36,290 nt of DNA from Pseudomonadota bacterium (GTDB lineage: Bacteria > Pseudomonadota > Gammaproteobacteria > Acidiferrobacterales > Acidiferrobacteraceae). Both the position numbers and the translations under genes were made by a program. How positions within the stretch are numbered: the stretch's first letter is position 1; each line of letters begins with the position of its first letter. The notes beneath the pieces were generated by a model that was not told where the DNA came from, ran no database searches, and worked only from the letters and a program-made list of their open reading frames with translations. Of this stretch, positions 32,547 to 36,290 are shown in pieces. The stretch covers positions 1 through 36,290 of the forward strand of contig JAJYGP010000036.1 of NCBI GenBank assembly GCA_021785035.1. The letters are read 5' to 3'.

Positions 32547-35153
32547 ATGCGCATGGACAAACTGACCAATCGGTTCCAACAGGCGTTGGCCGATGCCCAA
32601 TCTCTGGCCATTGGTAGGGACAATCAATTCATCGAGCCTATCCATTTGCTCGCGGCTCTGTTGGATCAAGAGGGCGGAGGGGTGCGGCCCTTACTCGAAA
32701 AGGCGGATGTGGCCGTCGACGCCTTACGCACTCAACTGAACCAGGCGCTTGATCGCTTACCGAAGGTCGAGGGATCGGAGGGGGAGATTCATATCGGCAA
32801 CGACCTGTCCCGACTTTTAAACCTGACCGATAAGTATGCTCAGAAGCGCGGCGACCAATATATCGCGAGCGAACTCTTTTTGTTGGCGGCCATGGAGGAC
32901 AAGGGTGATGCGGGTCGGCTCTTACGTGAGGCCGGTGCATCCCGGACCGGGCTTGAGAAGGTTATTGAGGAATGGCGGGGAGGGCGTAAGGTCGATGATC
33001 AGAATGCCGAACAACAGCGTGGCGCGCTCGACCGCTATACGATCGACTTAACCGAGCGGGCCGCTCAAGGGAAGCTTGATCCGGTCATTGGCCGCGACGA
33101 TGAGATCCGCCGTGCGATTCAGGTCTTGCAGCGCCGGACGAAGAACAATCCGGTGTTGATTGGGGAGCCGGGCGTCGGTAAGACCGCTATTGTCGAGGGT
33201 CTGGCGCAGCGCATCGTGAATGGTGAGGTGCCCGAAGGGCTTCGCGGGCGCCGCCTTTTGGCGCTGGATCTTGGGGCTCTGATCGCAGGGGCGAAGTTCC
33301 GCGGGGAGTTCGAGGAGCGCCTGAAGGCGGTCTTGACCGATCTTGGGAAGCAAGAGGGTCGAGTCATCCTTTTTATTGACGAATTGCATACGATGGTCGG
33401 CGCCGGAAAGGCTGAAGGCGCGATGGATGCCGGCAATATGCTCAAACCGGCGCTCGCCCGCGGTGAACTCCACGCCATTGGCGCCACGACCTTGGACGAA
33501 TACCGGCAGTACATTGAAAAGGACGCCGCGCTCGAGCGTCGCTTTCAAAAGGTGCTGGTCGATGAACCGAGCGTCGAGGACACGATTGCGATCCTGCGCG
33601 GCCTCAAGGAAAAGTACGAGGTCCATCACGGAGTGAGTATTCTGGATCCAGCCCTGGTGGCGGCGGCAACCTTGTCGTATCGCTATATAACGGATCGCCA
33701 GCTGCCGGATAAGGCCATAGATCTTGTGGACGAGGCCGCCGCTCGTATCCGTATGGAGATCGATTCCCGTCCGGAATCGATGGATCGTCTCGATCGTCGT
33801 TTGATTCAACTGAAAATCGAGCGGGTCGCCTTGCGTAAAGAGACTGACGAGGCCTCGCGTAAGAGACTTGCGGCCTTGGAAGAGGAGATCGGTAAGCTCG
33901 AGCGCGAATATGGGGAGTTAGAGGAGATCTGGCGGGCGGAGAAGGCCGATCTTCAAGGCGAGCAGCACATCAAGGAGGAGCTAGATCGGGCTCGGGTCGA
34001 GATCGAGACGGCACGCAGGGCCGGAAATCTTGCCCGGATGTCGGAACTGCAGTACGGGCGGATCCCGGAACTCGAAAAACAGTTGGCGGCGCGTGCGAGG
34101 CCTGTGGCCCCGAAACTGTTGCGTAAAGAGGTGGGGGAAGAGGAAATTGCCGAGGTGGTATCGCGCGCCACCGGGATTCCGGTCTTGCGCATGATGGAAG
34201 GCGAACGCCAGAAGCTGTTGCGTATGGAAGAGGAGCTGCATCGCCGAGTCGTAGGCCAACAGGAGGCGGTTCAGGCGGTAGCCAACGCGATTCGTCGTTC
34301 ACGGGCGGGTCTCTCCGATCCCCATCGCCCGAACGGCTCTTTTCTTTTTCTCGGGCCAACGGGGGTTGGCAAGACCGAATTGTGCCGGACTCTCGCCTCA
34401 TTTCTGTTCGATGCAGATGATGCCATGGTCCGCATCGACATGTCCGAGTTTATGGAACGGCATTCCGTGGCGCGTCTGATTGGTGCACCCCCTGGTTATG
34501 TAGGCTACGAACAAGGCGGTTACCTGACCGAGGCCGTGCGCCGGCGGCCGTATTCGGTCATTTTGTTAGACGAGATCGAAAAGGCGCACTCGGATGTGTT
34601 CAATGTCCTTTTACAAGTTTTAGACGAAGGACGACTTACCGATGGCCAAGGTCGGACGGTCGATTTTCGCAATACCATCATCGTGATGACATCCAACCTG
34701 GGTTCGCAGGTCATTCAGGAGCTGGCAGGCGAAGATAATTACCAGCGCATGAAGCGCGAGGTCATGGAGATCGTCGCTCAGCACTTCCGGCCCGAGTTCA
34801 TCAATAGGGTGGACGACGTTGTGGTTTTTCATCCCTTGGGTCGCGACGATCTGAAGCGGATTACTCGTATCCAGTTGGGTTATTTGGTCGAGCGCCTGAA
34901 GGCGCGGGATCTCGGGCTGGACGTGACTGAGCCAGCAGTAGAGAGGTTGGCGCAGACTGGTTTCGATCCCGTCTACGGGGCACGGCCTTTAAAACGAGCC
35001 GTGCAGCAGTATTTGGAGAATCCACTTGCGGAGGAAATCTTAAAGGGGCAGTTCGCTCCTGGTGACAGCATAGAGGTTGGGGTACAAGACGACCGATTCA
35101 CTTTTTCCGCCCGACCAAACGGAGGGAGCGATCGCAGCATACGGACGGCCTAA
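32547..35153 (+). CDS. clpB: ATP-dependent chaperone ClpB
   Basis: ClpB is the Hsp100 disaggregase that works with DnaK to rescue aggregated proteins. The ATG at 32547 is preferred because the product then starts [20 protein letters not shown], like other ClpB proteins. A GTG at 32538 is an alternative. The product is about 868 aa. The N-domain (1-145) is followed by AAA-1 ([24 protein letters not shown]), then the coiled-coil middle domain at about 405-525 (Glu/Arg-rich, [19 protein letters not shown]) that separates ClpB from ClpA, then AAA-2 ([20 protein letters not shown]). There is no ClpP loop. It has an RpoH promoter directly upstream. Its stop overlaps the yciA stop on the other strand by 4 nt. 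Confidence 0.98.
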   Translation: MRMDKLTNRFQQALADAQSLAIGRDNQFIEPIHLLAALLDQEGGGVRPLLEKADVAVDALRTQLNQALDRLPKVEGSEGEIHIGNDLSRLLNLTDKYAQKRGDQYIASELFLLAAMEDKGDAGRLLREAGASRTGLEKVIEEWRGGRKVDDQNAEQQRGALDRYTIDLTERAAQGKLDPVIGRDDEIRRAIQVLQRRTKNNPVLIGEPGVGKTAIVEGLAQRIVNGEVPEGLRGRRLLALDLGALIAGAKFRGEFEERLKAVLTDLGKQEGRVILFIDELHTMVGAGKAEGAMDAGNMLKPALARGELHAIGATTLDEYRQYIEKDAALERRFQKVLVDEPSVEDTIAILRGLKEKYEVHHGVSILDPALVAAATLSYRYITDRQLPDKAIDLVDEAAARIRMEIDSRPESMDRLDRRLIQLKIERVALRKETDEASRKRLAALEEEIGKLEREYGELEEIWRAEKADLQGEQHIKEELDRARVEIETARRAGNLARMSELQYGRIPELEKQLAARARPVAPKLLRKEVGEEEIAEVVSRATGIPVLRMMEGERQKLLRMEEELHRRVVGQQEAVQAVANAIRRSRAGLSDPHRPNGSFLFLGPTGVGKTELCRTLASFLFDADDAMVRIDMSEFMERHSVARLIGAPPGYVGYEQGGYLTEAVRRRPYSVILLDEIEKAHSDVFNVLLQVLDEGRLTDGQGRTVDFRNTIIVMTSNLGSQVIQELAGEDNYQRMKREVMEIVAQHFRPEFINRVDDVVVFHPLGRDDLKRITRIQLGYLVERLKARDLGLDVTEPAVERLAQTGFDPVYGARPLKRAVQQYLENPLAEEILKGQFAPGDSIEVGVQDDRFTFSARPNGGSDRSIRTA

Positions 35154-35554
35154 GCCTCGGGACAGTTCTTGGGAACCGGTCGCGGTTTACGGTCCTGGCC
35201 CATAGCGACATAGGTTAAGGTCGCCTGGGTGACGCGGACGCATTCGGCGTGGCAGGCGTCCCGGAAGCGTTCGGCATAGACAGCGACCTCGACCGTAAGC
35301 GAGGTGGTCCCGACGCGAGTCACCTCGGCGTAGAGGCTGACTAGGTCACCTACGAACACCGGTTGGTGGAACTGGACCGCGTTGACCGCTACCGTGATCA
35401 CGCGCCCTTGGGCACGACGATGCGCCGCTACGCTGCCGGCAATGTCGATTTGGGAGAGGATCCAGCCCCCGAAGATGTCTCCGGCGACGTTTGTGTCAGC
35501 TGGCATGGGTACGACGCGAATCGTCGGTGCGCCCGGGGGAAGGGGGTCTGACAT
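35150..35554 (-). CDS. yciA: YciA-type acyl-CoA thioesterase
   Basis: This hot-dog-fold thioesterase of 134 aa releases CoA from acyl-CoA esters. The catalytic stretch [24 protein letters not shown] (Asp in GDIFGGW) and the strands [38 protein letters not shown] and [10 protein letters not shown] are characteristic of YciA/BACH-like proteins. AGGAGAACCT before the ATG is a fair ribosome site. It converges on clpB. Confidence 0.93.
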   Translation of the reverse strand: MSDPLPPGAPTIRVVPMPADTNVAGDIFGGWILSQIDIAGSVAAHRRAQGRVITVAVNAVQFHQPVFVGDLVSLYAEVTRVGTTSLTVEVAVYAERFRDACHAECVRVTQATLTYVAMGQDRKPRPVPKNCPEA

Positions 35555-35655
35555 AGGTTCTCCTGGTGTAGCCGCTATATTATCAGTAAGCTTATATATC
35601 CGGCTATCGATGGGCGCATATCAGAGGTGTCGCGTGGGCCCAACACTCTCGATCG

Positions 35656-35974
35656 GTGGGAACCTATGCATATACTAACAAGTCAAGTAAGGATGAGTTT
35701 CTCGATCTGCTCGACGAGGCCCTATTCGAGACCCGGGACATGCTGAGCGCCATTGAAAGCGGGGGCAAGGAATGCGAACTCGTTCACTCTATCGGAGTTT
35801 TTGAAGCGCTGGGGAATATCCTTGTCGGTTTATATGCGGATGTGCGCGATCACCGCCACGCTGTCGGCGGACGGCCCCCTGTCCTACATGGATTTGCTGA
35901 CGCGTTTTCGATCGCGGATCCCTTTTGCGGACGTTTTGGAGACCATAAATAAGGTTAAAAGGAACGGGTTCTAG
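35656..35974 (+). pseudogene. Small unknown gene before aroC, possible frameshift
   Basis: From GTG 35656 the frame reads KDEFLDLLDEALFETRDMLS and LVHSIGVFEALGNILVGLYA, which looks like a real helical protein, then degenerates after about 35860. One base further on, another frame reads DGPLSYMDLLTRFRSRIPFA and [14 protein letters not shown] to a TAG at 35972-35974, just before aroC. The joined protein would be about 105 aa. I do not recognise a family. A +1 shift near 35860-35875 is the simplest explanation; two short separate frames are the alternative. Confidence 0.5.
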
Positions 35975-35975
35975 C

Positions 35976-36290
35976 GTGAGCGGAAACACTTTTGGACGGC
36001 TTTTTTCTGTGACAAGCTTTGGCGAAAGCCATGGCCCGGCGATCGGTTGTGTGGTCGACGGCTGTCCGCCTGGCTTACCGCTGACAGAGTCCGATATTCA
36101 GCCCGATCTCGACCGCCGTAAACCCGGGACCTCTCGTCACACGACGCAACGCCGCGAAGAGGACAAGGTGCGCATCCTCTCGGGGGTCTTTGAGGGGGTG
36201 ACGACTGGGGCACCGATCGGCCTCTTGATCGAGAATACCGACGCCCGGTCCCAAGATTACAGCAAGATTGCCGAGACGTTCCGGCCGGGC
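35976..36290 (+). CDS. aroC: Chorismate synthase (3' end outside window)
   Basis: AroC makes chorismate from EPSP with reduced FMN, the last common step to aromatic amino acids. The first 105 codons are present from the GTG at 35976, with AAGGAA about 12 nt upstream. Motifs are [33 protein letters not shown] (the GESHG signature), [40 protein letters not shown] and [10 protein letters not shown]. The start lies 1 nt after the stop of the small unknown frame. The gene runs off the right edge. Confidence 0.97.
   Translation, partial: MSGNTFGRLFSVTSFGESHGPAIGCVVDGCPPGLPLTESDIQPDLDRRKPGTSRHTTQRREEDKVRILSGVFEGVTTGAPIGLLIENTDARSQDYSKIAETFRPG

Noticed and set aside
33048-33809. 253-codon frame antisense to clpB
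   Set aside because: It is a shadow of the conserved AAA-1 region of clpB and has no family-like features.
1-36290. tRNA, rRNA or CRISPR array
   Set aside because: No cloverleaf-like T-arm/acceptor pattern, rRNA segment or regularly spaced repeat was noticed on reading. A covariance-model scan was not possible here.

Overview
The window looks like a chromosomal segment of a gammaproteobacterium, probably a deep-branching or environmental one. The evidence is the gene order bamD-rluD-pgeF(yfiH), the clpS-clpA / infA / bpt-aat neighbourhood, the TolC-adaptor-RND efflux operon and an RpoH-type promoter in front of clpB. Many starts are GTG and many stop/start overlaps are 4 nt (ATGA or GTGA), which indicates tightly packed operons. 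The housekeeping part is visibly GC-rich. The stretch from about 24.4 to 30.9 kb looks more AT-rich by eye. I saw no rRNA, tRNA, CRISPR array or transposase.

Layout. 1-5.2 kb: a tripartite efflux operon (TolC-like, membrane fusion protein, RND pump). 5.2-5.5 kb: a cold-shock protein gene on the minus strand with its own terminator. 5.7-11.9 kb: clpS and clpA on the plus strand face infA, bpt, aat, a 70-aa protein and a FemAB-like protein on the minus strand. Together these encode both bacterial aminoacyl-transferases and the adaptor/unfoldase of the N-degron pathway, with the ClpP peptidase elsewhere. 11.9-14.3 kb: a lipoprotein adaptor without an alpha-hairpin and a TolC-like protein, with no pump beside them. 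14.4-18.05 kb: sucC-sucD-nadE, start-stop overlapped. 18.0-20.5 kb: bamD divergent from rluD-pgeF.

In enterobacteria clpB follows pgeF directly. Here about 12 kb separates them (20513-32546). The first part is a decay zone: a PfpI-type pseudogene with two frameshifts and a stop, intact nadC, an unidentified degraded gene, an Rrf2-type regulator and a frameshifted MFS exporter. Next comes a compact operon of transglutaminase-like protein, PaiB-like FMN protein, a DJ-1/isonitrile-hydratase-like domain fused to a GNAT acetyltransferase, PhzF and a DUF998 membrane protein frameshifted at a run of eight T. Last is a two-gene unit: an unrecognised protein with one C-terminal membrane segment, and a divergent aromatic amino acid ammonia-lyase (MIO) homologue with an S-S-G triad. 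These two units are the best candidates for undescribed biology.

32.5-36.3 kb: clpB with a near-consensus RpoH promoter, yciA converging on it, a small frameshifted unknown gene, and the 5' part of aroC, cut by the window end.
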